Source: Myrmaecium sp. VS I D KN 1 (taxonomy: Eukaryota; Ascomycota; Dothideomycetes; Valsariales; Valsariaceae). From it: 64,000 bases of DNA. The DNA is taken from positions 2,790,001 to 2,854,000 of the forward strand of contig JADQAV010000002.1 in NCBI GenBank assembly GCA_019775845.1, read 5' to 3'. The translations under genes were made by a program, and so were the position numbers. Shown here piece after piece: positions 1 through 12,979 of this stretch; position 1 is the first letter of the stretch; the number at the start of each line of letters is the position of its first letter. The notes beneath the pieces are model-generated. The model was not told the DNA's origin, did not search any database, and saw only the letters and a program-made list of their open reading frames with translations.

Positions 1-1531
1 GCAAACGTTTCCTCGAACGATTCCCTTACGCGCTTCCCAACTTGGTATGCGCTTGTATCTTTCTGATCGGGATCACCGTGGGCTTCCTATTCTTAAAGGT
101 AAGGGATATGATCATCACACATACGGCTGTGGAAACTGAGTATCACCCTGGCAGGAAACACACATCACGCGTCGAGATCGATTCGACCCTGGCTTAGCCC
201 TGGGTACGAAGATTGTGAATGCACTGGCCTCGCCTATACGCAAAGCAAAGAACCAGTTGCGAGGCGCCAAAGGACAAGAGGTCGAGCCATTGTTGAGGGA
301 GTCAACTGCGACCGACTTCCAAGTGCCTCGAGCTGCTCCTGTAGATGAGGAGTCGGATGCACGAAAATCGAAAGGAGTTCATCACGAGACTGAAGCGTCA
401 CCAAGTTTCAAGGAAGTTCTTACCGCCCAAACATGCACGAACTTGCTGATATACGCTCTTCTCGCATTCTACACGATGGCCTTCGATCAAGTACTTCCCG
501 TCTTTATGCATCATCCGGTGCAAAGCCCGACAGATCCTCGTATCAATCTGCCCTTGAAATTTTCTGGGGGCTACGGGATTGACTCTTCCCGCATTGGGTT
601 CCTCTTCACCATGAACGGCATATTCGGAATGTGTTTCCAGCTGTTGATATTTCCACCAACAGCTCAACGATTCGGGGTCCTTCGTTGCCTTCGAATTTGC
701 TTCATCATCTATCCTCTTCTCTTTCTCCTTACGCCTTTCAGCGCACTCCTTCCCAACACTGCCGATCGAGAGATTGCCATGTTCATCATCATGCTTTTCA
801 AGGCTGGCTTGTCGTCTTTCGCCTTCCCCTGCAGTACCATCCTGTTGACGAACTCCGCGAGCTCGCTCCGGATTCTGGGGACACTGAACGGGATCGCCAC
901 AAGCGCTGCTGCGATCTGCCGTGCCGCCGGCCCAGCGTTGACGGGCGCAGTCTTCACCCTCGGCGTGGAGCGTGGATACGTCATCGCACCGTTCTGGCTG
1001 CTCGCGGCCGTATCTATGGTCGCCATTATACCAGCCTTCATAGTCAAGGAAGAGGATGGATTCGGCGACGACGAAGGCATCGACGCACCGGACTCCGACG
1101 AGTACTATTGCTCAGGCAAAAGTATCGATGGATCCATGAACCAGGCCGGAGCAACTCCTTCGCCAGCCTATTCCACGAAGGATGGTGACAGCGAGTCAGA
1201 ATCGGAGTACGGCATGCCTGGCCCGCTCCTGAGCCGGACCACCACCGCCTCGACGGTATCGCTGGGGGAGGACTCGGACGGATCCGAAACCGAGGGTCCC
1301 CGGAGCGATCGTGATTGGGACGCGGAATATCCGGACCACCGGCACGCGTTGGTCGTCTCGGGCAGCGCCAGTTCGGGCGGGATGCAGCGTCCGCCGCCGA
1401 TGCGGCGGCATAGGAAGCCCCGGCGGATGTCCTCGGTCCCTATCGGCTTGGGATCTGGCTTCCGCCGGCTTAGTTCGAATTTGGGGCAGTCGATGAGTGG
1501 ATATGGGACTGGGACGTCGTGGGGTGGATGA
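1..1531 (+). CDS. MFS transporter, C-terminal part (5' truncated by window edge)
   Basis: Two exons are visible: the 3' end of one (reading frame from base 3 to 98) and 155-1531, separated by a 56-nt intron (GTAAGG donor, GGCAG acceptor). About 490 residues remain. The first exon piece is one hydrophobic helix; several more helices follow from about 420 to 1045, including a charged loop and a Gly/Ala-rich helix typical of the second half of a 12-helix major facilitator. The C-terminal 150 residues are hydrophilic, rich in Ser, Asp and Glu, and probably cytosolic. It resembles the fungal transporters related to the plant ZIFL group and yeast YCR023C; this is a memory-based match and the substrate is unknown. 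The N-terminal half lies outside the window. The GTG at 215 is an internal Val, not a start. Confidence 0.8.
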
Positions 1532-3218
1532 GCGGTTGTTTGGATGTCTGTCTGTGTTTTGTGAGAACGATCGGTGGGAAGATGGGAGTCGGGGTCACGG
1601 TTGCGCGCGGGAGAAAACCGGTGTGGCGTGGAGGAGAGGGAAGATTTCTGGAAGTGGCATTTTGGTTACGTCTCGAGATTGTACATATACACACTTGAAG
1701 CTTTTGGGGTTTTCATAGATTCGGGCACCGGTGTGCAAAACAGGAGGCTCGTAGATACTTTGGTCCTCGAGAAAGGACATATGGCGTCTGCAGTATCTAG
1801 CCTCGAAATGGGGCGGCAAGCGATTTACGGATACAAAGCCACTCGCAAGGAGAAAAGAAAACGCAAAGCCACCGCGCTGAAAGGAATATGTAGCTATGTG
1901 GTTGGTTTGGAAGAGGATGTACCCAAAATACTCTTTTGCTGCTTGAGGGATTGGAATCCCTTCCTTTCTTTGCGCAGCCTCGCACTCCTACGCCCCCCCA
2001 GCCGCCTCCTCAGCCACCTGGACCGAGTTGTGGCTGATGAATTGGTTCCGTGCGGATGTACCGGTGCTGCTGTCTCGAAGGCTCTGGAGTGAACACGTAT
2101 ATGATTTTATGGTATTAACACTTTCTATTGTCTGTCTAGATGTACATGACCGTATATCCTCGAAAGTACTATGCAGAATACTACACTTTGCACAGGTGGT
2201 ACTCATACATACCTATGTACCTCTAGTATTGGATTCGAATACTCATTACCCGGTTTTACACCTAGGAAAACTACAGTAGGTACCTGAGTCGTGAATACTA
2301 GTAGTAGTTAGCCCGCACGTCAGCGCTGTCACCAGCTGGCAGCGGCCCCATCTTCCCATTTCCCTCCGGCGTGCCGCGGGGGAAAAGCAGCTTGTGCCCT
2401 CGCAGCAGTGGTTTGTGCACCACTGCACCGCATCCGCAAGCCACCTCTTTTCCGGACTTCCTATCATCATCATCATCACCACCAACGTCGTCATCGTCAT
2501 CCCACAGCAAGGCGGGGCCCGGGAGGGGGGCCGGTTGGTGCTTGCTTTGCTTTGCTTTGCTTTGCTTTGCTTTGCTTTGCTTCCCTTCCTTCTTTCCATG
2601 CAGCATGCTGCACGCAGCATGTCCGCCGACCGAAGTAGCGGGCGGGACTTACCAACAATCTAGGTACTCCTACGTGCCTCCGTACTGTACCTACCGTACT
2701 TTTTCGCTAGGTACAGACGTGTGTACATCGGTACGGAACGCCTTCCACAGTACGTACCCCTTCTTCGATCGCTCTCTTTCTCTGCTGTCCTCCACAGGCG
2801 ATGCAAAGGAGAAAAGAATAGAGGTATTTATTTGTATATCATTGTCATCCCCTCTCCGCCCCCTTCCTCCTCCTCCTCCCTCCCCCCGCCGCCGCCTGCC
2901 TGCCTGCCTCCCAACCATCCGTTTCTGCTGATCTCCTCCGTCGTCACCACCACCACTACCACCACTACCACCAGCCTCCCTCCTCTCTTTCCGCATGTGA
3001 TTTGTGAGAACCGCCGTTCCCCTCCGACCTCGTTCTCTACGTTCCATCCAAACGTCCTTCCCTTTCGACCTTTCCTTCTTACCTTCCCCCACCACCACCA
3101 CCACCACCAACACCACACCCCCGTTCACCCCCGGGGTGCTCCTTCGCTCTTCCCCAACCTACCTTATCGACCGTCTCGCACAACCCGCGAGGAAGAAAAA
3201 GAATAGAACGAAGAAGAA
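1532..3218. other. Intergenic: MFS 3' end and leader of the next gene
   Basis: No coding region is supported. The first part should hold the transporter 3' UTR. From about 2840 to 3180 the plus strand is a C/T-rich tract with CCA/CAC triplet runs, the usual look of a filamentous-fungal promoter and 5' leader. Open frames here (for example 2371-2931 and 2691-3128) are products of simple sequence. Confidence 0.6.
2541..2580. repeat. Pentanucleotide microsatellite (TTTGC)n, about 8 copies
   Basis: The unit TTTGC is repeated about eight times with one imperfect first copy. It lies in non-coding sequence about 640 bp upstream of the next start codon and should vary in length between strains. A short inverted repeat built on GCATGC follows at about 2597-2622. 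Confidence 0.9.
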
Positions 3219-4979
3219 ATGGCCAACGAGCCACCCGACGACCCGCAGACGCAGGAGGAGGCTCTGGAGTACTGGGGCTATCTGATCCGACCGGACAAGT
3301 GCGCCACCGATCTCCTCAACCGATTATTGGTCGGGATCGCAACCTTCATTGTACGCGCGCACCCGCCCGCTCGCGGCGCCGCCGGCGCCGTCCCCCTTCC
3401 CGTCCCGTCCTTTCCCAGTGGTGGCAGGACCCTGATGAGCAGCTCTACATACATATTTCCCCGAACCCGCAAGGCTGAAGGCTGACAGAAACTCCACGCA
3501 CGCTCGCCCGCACGCGCGCGCACGCAGGCCCAAACCTTTCAACCCACCGATTCGCCCGACCTCCTGCCCGCGCAGCTGGCGGACTTCTACCGGGCCGTCG
3601 GCGGCGACTATGACCCTCTGTTCAAGGACGCGGACCACCCCACGATCGCATATATCTACAAGGCCTTGGGCTGTCTGCACTCGCTCCAGCCCGAGTCCGG
3701 CAGCGATGGGTACGGAGCGCCGACGATACCGGCGTTGAAGAAGCAGGGCTTCGTCCGATGGCAGACCGTGAACCTACTGCTAGGCCCGGAGGAGCACGTC
3801 GGCTTCCTACAGAGCGCGGTCCAGCAATACGACATCATCGACCCCGACTCCGGAGCGCCTTTCCCCAAGATCCTGCCGAAAGAGGCTTTCCCGGAGAAGC
3901 CGGACGATGACATGGTGGAATGGTACAATACCGTCTATGAGCGGCTGAGGCAGGAAGCCGAATCGGCTCAGGAATCGAGCGCGCCAAAAGCACCGATGGA
4001 AGCTCGCACGTCCGGAGACGAGTCCGAGAAGGAGCCGAGGGACAAGCGCACAGGAGCGGCTGCATACTTTCGAAACCCATTCTTTCGAAACAACGAAGGT
4101 CGTCCCACCATCGTGCGGAGCTTCGCGAGGCGCCCGGGGGTTCATCGCACCTCTTGGGAGTATCTGGAGGATAGAGGCGGGTATGTCACCAGAGCAGGCC
4201 GTCAACATATCCGGATCCCGCAGGCTTCTGGACGAAGTTACTCTAACCGATATGATGATGATGATCATGATCTCGCGGGTGGCCGTCGGCAAACTCCGTC
4301 ACCGCGACCCCCTCGCTTCAGACGTGAGTTCAGACGATCGGGTTCAGACAGCGTTTCCTCGACGTCGTCGGAGTCGGACAGTCCACTTCGCAGCCCCCCA
4401 TTAAGGCACCGGAGGAGCGAAGAGCCTCCTTGCAGTCCTCGAGAGTACTTTAGCAGCCCGCACGAACACGGCCGACGGCACTCCGAGGCATTTCGGTACG
4501 CGGAACATCGCCGGTCGGACCCCATGCTTTCACCGCAGACGTCGGGGTTCAAGCCAACGAAAGCGCCCATCTTCGCTGCGGAGGTGGCGAGGATGCAAGC
4601 GCAGGCGCAGCCACAGGATTACTTTGACAAGAGAGCCCCGATTGGGGGGTCGAATTATCCGCGGCCAAGTGTCCGGTATGGTTCACGACAGCCGAGCCCC
4701 CGAGGCGGTAGCAGGTCTAGCCCCAGGGACAGCGAACCGCCAGCAGTCCGCGTCGTGGCGGATCGGTACGATTATTCGAGCAGGGATTCAAGCAGGCGGA
4801 GGCCGTCCGCCGACTCGAGGAAACCCTCGATGGAGCGCGAGCGGGAACGGGAGATGCGGCGGGAGAACATGGAGCGACATCGGGACAGTCCGCGGACGCA
4901 TCGGTATGTCGCGCCGGAATATGGCGTTGGCAGCAGCCGGAGATACCCTGTTCAGGCGCCGCGGTGGTCTGTGAATTGA
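3219..4979 (+). CDS. DUF7514-like protein with Arg/Ser-rich tail
   Basis: Model: exons 3219-3350 and 3528-4979, 527 residues. The ATG follows an A-rich leader. The 177-nt intron has a GTACGC donor, a CTGAC at about 3481 and a CGCAG acceptor, and it keeps phase 0. Residues about 10-165 form a compact domain that starts with a WGYLIRPDKC motif, with later blocks on Tyr-Lys-Ala-Leu-Gly and Trp-Tyr-Asn. From memory this matches a fungal domain of unknown function (DUF7514); I could not search it. The remaining 350 residues are disordered and rich in Arg, Ser and Pro, with SR/RS pairs and an ERERERE stretch near the C-terminus, which could bind RNA or be phosphorylated. No catalytic motif is visible. 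The domain call is moderately sure; the function is unknown. Confidence 0.75.
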
Positions 4980-6576
4980 TGGAGATGTACCTACGCTTTT
5001 TTTTTTCTTTTCTTCTTCTTTCTCTTTCTCATGTGTGTGTTATGTACCGAGATGGCGTTGCATTTATGTCACGAGCAGAAATGGTGCGGTCAGTAGAACT
5101 CTCTGTACACATGTGTGTTATGATAGTGCGTGATCATAGTGTGTGAAAGTCCATTCAAGTTTTTCAAGTTTTTTCTTTCTTTGTTTTGCGGGCATAAACA
5201 AAGAGACGTGGAGACAAGCAAGCAGGTGGCTGGGTTTCAGCGTTGCGTCGTTTGAGAGAAGATCGCCGCCGGTAGGGAGTGGAGGCACGTCGACCAGCTT
5301 GTGCTTGCTGGCGTGCTGGTGGTCCAGTTAAGATCACCATAATAGATACTCCTATCATGGAAAAAGAAAAGAAAAGACGTGCGGCTGTGCCGCTACCCAT
5401 GTTATTAACGTACCCGGAAACAATTCGTGATGTGATGCGCCCCCGTTCGGCTCATGCTCCGCCACGTGTGATTTGAGACATCACCTCGGGCTGAGGCTGG
5501 AGGAGGAGGAGGAGGCTCCGCTCCGCTCCTCTGTCATAAGGTCCCGTCTTCAGCTGGGCAGGGGACGGGCGGCGGCGGATTGAAGGTCGTTATCTTTGCG
5601 ACCCCTCCCCCCCTCCCGAATGGCGGAGATCGTCCGGGCAGATCGTTTGTGGGTTTTCTTTTTCAGCTGGCACTGGCAATGGCTGGTCCAGCGTCGCGCT
5701 GAAGGAAAGTACCTAGTCGACCGACGGTGCGGTTGCAGAGTGGATATTAAAACCCGACGGTGATTGATGATGGGCGGAGGGGAGGGGTTGGGGATCTACC
5801 AGGTGTCGCTTATGGCCGAGAGAGATGACGAACCTCCCTCCCTCCCCCCGTGGCTCCCCCCGTGCCCCCCTTCCAGCTCCAGCTTGGAACCCCCTTCTTT
5901 TCCAGGTTGACCCTGGACGGCCCTGGAAAACGGCGAGCTTCAACACAGCAGTTTACCTACTCCACCGACGAAAGCTCAACTTGGCGGTCCACTTGCTATT
6001 CTTCTTCTTCTTCTCCTCCTCCGCTTTCTATTTCACTTCACTTAAACAAGACCGAACGGTGGCCGATTAGCTGCCTAGCTCTTCTTCTTCTTTCTCTCCT
6101 TCCTCACACCCTTAGCTTTCACCTCCTCCGACCGTTCCTTACCTCTCCTCTAACGACAGCTATCTCGTTGAGCTCTCCAACCGCACCCCGGATCTCCCGC
6201 GATCGACGTTGCCAGGAAAAGTTGCCGGTGCCTACCTCGCCAACCGCACCTGCAACAACCCTGGACAACAGGCTGGGACTGCCTGCCTGCCTGCACTCCA
6301 CTGCACCACACAGCACAGCACACTGCAAGTTTGGCAACGTCAAGCGCATGGCATTACGCTTTCCCGTTTGACTTTCCTGACCACCCAACCTGCTTCCAGT
6401 TCTTCCACCCTCCAACCAACTCATCCTCACTCCCGTCCATCCTCACCCGCAGTAGTGGCCACCTACCTACCAACCTTCGATACATACAACCACCCGTCTC
6501 GACGACAGCATCCACACGCACACTCCTTTGAACAGCTACTCAGGTTCCGCCGGGGCTCGCCCTCGCTATCCGCAGC
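4980..6576. other. Intergenic: 3' UTR and long promoter/leader of tricalbin
   Basis: No gene is supported. A T/C-rich tract follows the stop at 4997-5028. A GGA/GAG run sits near 5500-5518. From about 5990 the plus strand becomes C/T-rich with TTC runs (about 6000-6030), as expected of a promoter and 5' leader. Short open frames here are low-complexity. Confidence 0.55.
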
Positions 6577-9500
6577 ATGTCTGAAGCTTCGGAGCTCAAG
6601 CAGCAGGCGGTCTTCGAGGCCGCCCGCGATCCGGAGATCAACATCTCCGCCGAAGACGCGGAAAAGGCGGCGTTGAAGGAGGCGCAGAAGGCCGGGAGCG
6701 TGGCGTATCAGTTTAAACCGGACGCTTCGCCTGAAAGCAAAGCGGCGGCCTCACGAGCTGTAAGTCTCTGCCGAAGTGCAGCTGGAAGCGTTCTGCCCGC
6801 TAATCTTAAGATGTAGAATGGAGCTCCGGGACTGCACCGCAAGCCGAAGGTAGCTGCGCTGGCAAGCGATCTTGTAGGTCAAGTGGATACTTCTTACCAT
6901 GGTAGAATACTGATCTCGTCTTAGGACGATGGCTCCAAGCCCGCGTATAATCTTCCCACGCCTTCGAAAGACGGCGCTGTCTTCCCCGCGACGCCCACGA
7001 CTCCTGCCCGCTCGACCCGTTCAACCATACCAGGAGAATGGGCTGACGACAACCCGAACCGATGGGAGAGGGTAGGCTGGGCTCCGCGGTTTGGCCAGCT
7101 CCCCGGCATTCCCAGCGATGAAGAGGAATCCATGCTGGATCACCAGACATTATTAGAGAGCAAGCTTGATGATAAATTCTTTGGTGGTATGTTGGGCCGA
7201 CTGCAACAAACATGGCATGTGAAACTAAAGACTATCGCCCAGATTGGTACCATAACACGGCCGTTATCATATTCGCGTGCTTGTCCTCCTGGGTCATAGC
7301 CAGCCTGGGCGGTGGTCTAGGCTGGATTCTCATTATCATGTCTTGTTGTGGAACTTACTACCGAACCTCGATTCGACGAGTGCGGAGAAATTGCCGGGAC
7401 GACATCAATCGCGAGATGGCGAAGGCTCGTTTGGAGACGGATACCGAGCCTTTGGAATGGATCAACAGCTTCCTTGTGAAGTTTTGGCCGATTTACGCAC
7501 CGGTTCTTTGCGAAACAATCGTCAACTCGGTCGATCAGGTCCTCTCGACATCAACCCCGAGCTTCTTGGAAGGGCTCCGCATGAAGACGTTTATTCTGGG
7601 AACGAAGCCTCCGCGCTTGGAGCACGTCAAAACATATCCGAAGTCTGAGGATGACATTGTGCTTATGGACTGGAAGTTCAGTTTCACTCCGAAAGATGTA
7701 GCGGACTTGACGGCTCGCCAAATCAAGAACAAGATCAATCCTAAGGTCGTCCTCGAAGTCCGCTTGGGCAAGGGTGTGATCAGTAAAGGATTGGATGTTA
7801 TCGTCGAGGATATGTCGTTCTCTGGCCTCATGCGTGTGAAGGTCAAGCTGCAGATTCCTTTCCCTCACATTGAGAGGGTTGATATCTGCTTCCTTGAGAG
7901 GCCTGAGATCGACTACGTGTGCAAGCCGCTTGGGGGCGACGCTTTCGGTTTCGATATCAACTTCATCCCCTTCTTGGAGACTTTCATCCAGGAGCAAATC
8001 CACGCGAACCTGGCACCCATGATGTACGCGCCCAACGTCTTTGCTTTGGAGATTGCGAAGATGCTTGCAGGCAACCCAGTGGACGAAGCCATCGGCGTCT
8101 TGCAGGTCACCTTCCATGGTGCACAGGGTCTGAAGAACCCCGACAAGTTCTCCGGAACGCCTGATCCGTACGCCACGGTTTCCATCAACAACCGACAGGA
8201 GCTGGGCAGGACCAAGACCGTTCACGAGAATGCCAACCCCCGCTGGAACGAAACCATCAATATCATCATTACCTCGCTGACCGATGCTCTGACCATCAAT
8301 GTCTGGGATTACAACGAGTTCCGCAAGGACAAGGAACTAGGCACCGCCACTTTTGCCTTGGATCAGTTCGAGAACGACGACGAATTCGAGAACCAGCAAC
8401 TGGAAGTGATGGCCAATGGTAGGCCCAGAGGTATCATCATGGCTGACATTCGTTTCTTCCCCGTTCTCGAAGGCAGGAAGCTGGAAGACGGGACCGTCGA
8501 GCCGCCACCGGAGTCTTTGACTGGTGTTGCTAAGTTCACTGTCGAGCAAGCTAAGGAGCTGGACGGCAGCAAGAGTTTGGTCGGCCAGCTTAACCCCTAT
8601 GCTGTGCTACTGCTGAACGGAAAGGAAGTCCACATCTCAAAGAAATTGAAGAGGACTAACAACCCGATTTGGCCGGATGCAAGCAAGGAACTTCTGATCA
8701 CGGATCGCAAGAAAGCTAAGCTAGGGTTGGTGATCAAGGATGACCGTGATCTGGTTACTGATCCGATTATTGGAATGTATCAGATCAAGCTGGATGATCT
8801 CCTTGAGCTCCAGGAGAAGGGGCATCCTGGCTGGTTCAACCTCGCCGGTGTTAAGACCGGTCGCGCCAAGATGCAGCTACAATGGAAGCCTGTTGAGCTG
8901 AAAGGTGCGCTGGGAACGTCAGGTGGCTACATCACTCCGATTGGTGTTATGCGCCTTCACTTCAAGAATGCGCGCGATTTGCGCAATCTCGAGGCGATGG
9001 GCAAGTCGGATCCGTACGTTAGGGTCCTGCTTTCCGGGATCCAAAAGGGTCGCACAGTCACATGGAAGAACAACTTGAATCCGGACTTTGACGAGGTTAT
9101 CTACGTGCCTATGCACTCTACCAGGGAGAAGCTTCTCTTGGAGGTCATGGACGAGGAGACCATGGGCAAGGATCGCTCACTGGGCCACATTGAGATCGCC
9201 GCATCGGAGTATATTCGCCAAGATGAAAACGGCGAGTATATGATCAACGATCAGAGGTCTGACTTCATTGCGGGTCCTCTGAGCATGGGTCCTCATAGTG
9301 TTCCCAAGGGCACCCTCAACTACACGTGCTCGTTCTTCCCGACATTGCCCGTGATTGACCCCGAGGAGGAAGAGAGAGATGGTTCCCGTAGTAGCGCTGA
9401 GTCGGCTCGTAAGAGCCAGGAGACTTCTGGGCGGAACCTTGAGGTCGATGGAAGGGAACTCACGCGAAATGGTACCATCTCTTCTCTGCGCACTAACAGT

Positions 9501-11261
9501 GCTAACAGCTCGCAAGTAGATCTCGCGAAGAAGCTGGAAGCTAGTGAGCAGGAGCAAGAGGAAATCAGAGAAGTCGGGCGGAAAGACCCTACTCCTAAGA
9601 TCAGGCTTACGCAGGAGAATCTTATGGAGTACGGTAAGTGCTATTCTCTTCCGTATCCGCATGTGCGATATACTGACTTCGTACCAGAAACCGGCCTCCT
9701 CGTCTTCAAGCTTCTGGAATGCGAGCTTTCCGAGTCAGGCTGTCATATTGAGGTAGTTATGGATGACATGGCTTTCCCGTCTTACACCTCTAGCAAGATT
9801 CGATCGAAGCATTCCAGTCTCCTCGAGATCGGCGATGCGATTGTCAGAGAACTTGACTTCTCCCGCATCACTCTGCGCCTGATTGAGGAAGTTGACAAGA
9901 AGGGCGAAGGCAAGGAGGATAACATCATTGCGAAGCTCACAGGATCAACTCTGGACACCCTGAGGCGTTGCTTGTATACGCCTACCACGTTGACTCTGCG
10001 CGACGACCATGGGCGCGAGAGCAGAGTGACAGTCAGCTTGAAGTATCTCCCGGTGAAGATGCAGCTTGACCCCAGCGAGAGCTTCAACAACCAGGGTACA
10101 CTTCGCGTGGATGTGCTTGACGCGGCGGACTTGCCGGCAGCGGATCGCAACGGTTACAGTGACCCGTACTGCAAGTTCAACCTGAACGGCAAGGAGGTCT
10201 ACAAGACGGACAAGCAGAAGAAGACCTTGCACCCAGCATGGAATGAATTCTTCGAAGTTCCGATCCGCTCACGCACGGCTGCAGAATTCGAGGTTGTTGT
10301 GTACGATTGGGATCTGGGAGATAAGCCGGACCTTCTGGGCAAAGCTGCCATCAACCTGAACATCTTGGAACCATTCAAGCAGCAGGAGGTCACGCTCGGT
10401 CTGGATGGGAAGTCAGGAGTCATTCGTTTGAAGATGCTGTTCAAGCCGGACTACGTCACGCGTGTTCGTCAAGGATCGTCGACGTTCCATGGTACTTTTG
10501 CTGCACCCGGGAAGGTGATCGGTGCACCCGTTAAGGGAGTTGGCAAAGGTGCTGTCTTTGTTGGTGGTAACGTCGTCAAGGGTGCAACGTTCCTTGGCCG
10601 TGGTTTCAGACGCCGTAAGAGTCGTGGTGCTGAGGACCGCGATGAAGATGCCACAGACGGTGTCGTCGAACCTGTGCCTCCGGTGCCTCCTACCATCAAC
10701 GTTGTCGATGGGCAGAAGACGCCTCCTACGACACCGTCCAACTCGGCCCAAGCCGCCAATCAGTCCGTGACCCCTCACTCTCGTCACCGCAGTTACGGCG
10801 CGCAGTCGATCCATAGCTCGGCTGGCCACTCTCCTGGAAGTGAACAGGGGACAGCCCAGATCAGCATCGTGTCTGCGTCTGACTTCCCGCCAGACACCAA
10901 GATCCAAGCCCACGTCAAGCTCGAGGGAGCTCGGGGCAAAGATATCATCAAGACTAAGGCCGTCAAAGCCCCCACAGGCTCGGTGCAGTTTACGGATGCG
11001 CACGAGGCCAGCGTCAATTTCCCGTGCACTGCCGATGCGCAGTTCCGAATCCGGGTGGTGGACCATGCTACTTTTGGTGCCGACGATGAGCTCGGCGAGG
11101 CCGTGTTCTTCGTTGACGATCAGGGCATGGGCGGCGAGAAGGTGCTGCAGGTTGGCAATGGCAAGGTGGTCATCCGGAGCAGCTTCATGCCAGCGGATGC
11201 AGCCAGCTCGTATAAGGAGAGCCCCGGCCGTCCTAGGCGCAGCATGTTCGGCGGGAGGTAA
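6577..11261 (+). CDS. Tricalbin: ER-plasma membrane tether (TM hairpin, SMP, multiple C2 domains)
   Basis: Five exons: 6577-6759, 6817-6873, 6925-7186, 7243-9633, 9688-11261, giving 1488 residues. The fourth junction joins FFG to DWYHN. The last intron is 54 nt and stays in frame, with GTAAGT, CTGAC and CCAG. Residues 1-167 are disordered. A hydrophobic hairpin follows at about 172-210, then YRTSIRRVRRN. The SMP lipid-transfer domain covers about 230-440 (EWINSFLVKFWPIYAP). C2 domains lie at about 450-560, 592-720, 732-850 and 1100-1215, with a weaker C2-like segment at about 1350-1470. The third and fourth carry SDPYV/SDPYC-type Ca-binding loops and the second lacks them. Tricalbins (extended-synaptotagmin relatives) anchor cortical ER to the plasma membrane and move lipids there; that role is from family knowledge. 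Confidence 0.93.
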
Positions 11262-12119
11262 AAGTCGGCGGTGGTAAGCCATTGCTTCCACTCGGGAAGT
11301 CACTATGCTTCCTCTTCGGGCTCTAGTATCGTGGGTTGGGTAGGGAAGGGGACTTGGCTACATTGCGTTTTCTCTTGGGCATCCCTTTTTGCATTCACAT
11401 CACCTTTTTCCTATGCGGTGATCACCTCTAATTGGAGTAGCCTCATCCCTCTGTGACGGGTTCATTCATTCTTCTTCCTCTTTTTCCCCTGGATACATGT
11501 TCTCTGCTTTTCCCCTCCTCTCTCTTTCTCTATTTCTCTTCTTGTTTCAGTGTACCTCTTCTAGCATCATCGGCTTTCTGTCTTTCTACTTTCACCTTGG
11601 TAGGGCTTGGGAAAATGCATAATATTCATCTCTTCACATACAGTCGGTTCATTCTCCGTGAGCAAGAGAGGTTTCTGTTTCTTATTGCTTACTACTAACT
11701 TACCAGACTTTATGCAGGCCGATATAGTCATACTTCTTAAGCTCGTGTGGCAGAGCGAGCGGTGGTCGTCCAAAAGGATGATGATCTTGCGAGCCACAAC
11801 CTCCGGCCGCCGGCTTTAAGTCCCCCCTTCTTAACTCCGGGCGCGGGTACCCCACCTCTGCCCCTCATTCACGAGTCACAACCACCGGAGAGCTCCTATG
11901 TCATAACTTTGTCAGCATAGTGAGGGCAAACCGCCGAAGGGTCTTGACGCATACATTTCCGCGCTTATGAATCGCGGGGAGATAGATTGACTGTATAAAT
12001 AAGAGGGGTGGTTGCGACTGCTTGATCGAAGGTTTATTGATGCGTCTCTTCCCATTGCCCTCCCTCCCGATTGACTACCGCACTACCTTGCTGAGTTATA
12101 TCTCCCTACATCCATCACC
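11262..12119. other. Intergenic: tricalbin 3' UTR and SDR promoter
   Basis: No gene is supported. Pyrimidine-rich stretches lie at about 11466-11560. The downstream part holds a TATA box, listed separately. Confidence 0.6.
11994..12000 (+). promoter_or_regulatory. Probable TATA box of the SDR gene
   Basis: TATAAAT lies about 120 bp upstream of the ATG at 12120. Position and sequence fit a core promoter; a regulated rather than constitutive gene would be in keeping with this. Confidence 0.5.
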
Positions 12120-12979
12120 ATGAGCTCCTCCACCTCCAGCCCGCTCGCGGGGAAAGTCGCCCTCATCACTGGCTCCTCCAAGGGCATCGGCGCAGCCACC
12201 GCACGTCTCCTCCACTCCCTCGGCGCCAAAGTGGTCATCAACTACTCCTCCCCCAACAGCGCGCCCGCCGACCAGCTCGTGGCCTCCTTGCTCGACAGCC
12301 CCAAGGGCACCGACAACCAGGACTCCGCCGTCGCCATCCGCGCGGACGCGGGCACGGTCGCGGGCGTGGACGCGCTGGTCCGCGCGACGGTCGCCCGCTG
12401 GGGCCGGATCGACATCCTCGTGCCGAACGCGGGCGTGCTGGCGATGCGCGACCTGGCGGCGACGACGGAGGCGGATTTCGATCGGAGTTTCGGGGTGAAT
12501 GTGAAGGGGGTGTATTTTTTGATCCAGGTGAGTGGATACCAGTAAGAAGGAGTGTGAGGGGGCTGGGGTTGACGTGAAAACTCTAGAAAGCCGTGCCGCA
12601 TATGGCCACCTCCGCCGGCGGCGGCGGCGGCGGACGGGTCATCCTCCTCTCGACCACGCTGACGGCCGCGTCGACGGTGACGCCGAATTACCTGCTGTAC
12701 CTCGCGACCAAGGGCGCGGTCGAGCAGATGACCCGCGTGCTGGCCAAGGATCTGGGTCGGAAGGGCATCACGGTGAATGCGGTCGCGCCGGGTCCCACCG
12801 CGACGGAGCTTTTTCTGCAGGGCAAGCCGGAGGCGTTGGTCAAGTCGCTTGCGGGGTTGAATCCGTTTGACCGCTTGGGACAGCCGGAGGATATCGCGGA
12901 GGTGATTGCGTTTTTGAGTGGGGAGGGGGGTCGGTGGGTGAATGGGCAGGTTGTGAGGGTGAATGGCGGGATGGCTTGA
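12120..12979 (+). CDS. Short-chain dehydrogenase/reductase (classical SDR)
   Basis: Exons 12120-12527 and 12587-12979, with a 59-nt intron (GTGAGT, CTCTAG), give 266 residues, the usual size for a classical SDR. The Rossmann cofactor motif TGSSKGIG is at residues 17-24 and an NAG motif follows in the first exon. The catalytic Tyr-x3-Lys is YLATK, Tyr174 and Lys178, with a candidate Ser at 158. A PG-containing loop and the C-terminal VNGG complete the fold. It resembles fungal 3-ketoacyl-ACP reductase-like SDRs; substrate and cofactor preference cannot be read here. A run of six Gly (about 147-152) just before the catalytic strand is unusual. The gene faces RRP41 tail to tail, and its third positions are strongly G/C-rich. 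Confidence 0.9.

Noticed and set aside
2371-3206. Several open frames of 90-186 codons on both strands
   Set aside because: They are made of C/T-rich and CCA-type simple sequence in the leader of the DUF7514-like gene; composition explains the lack of stops.
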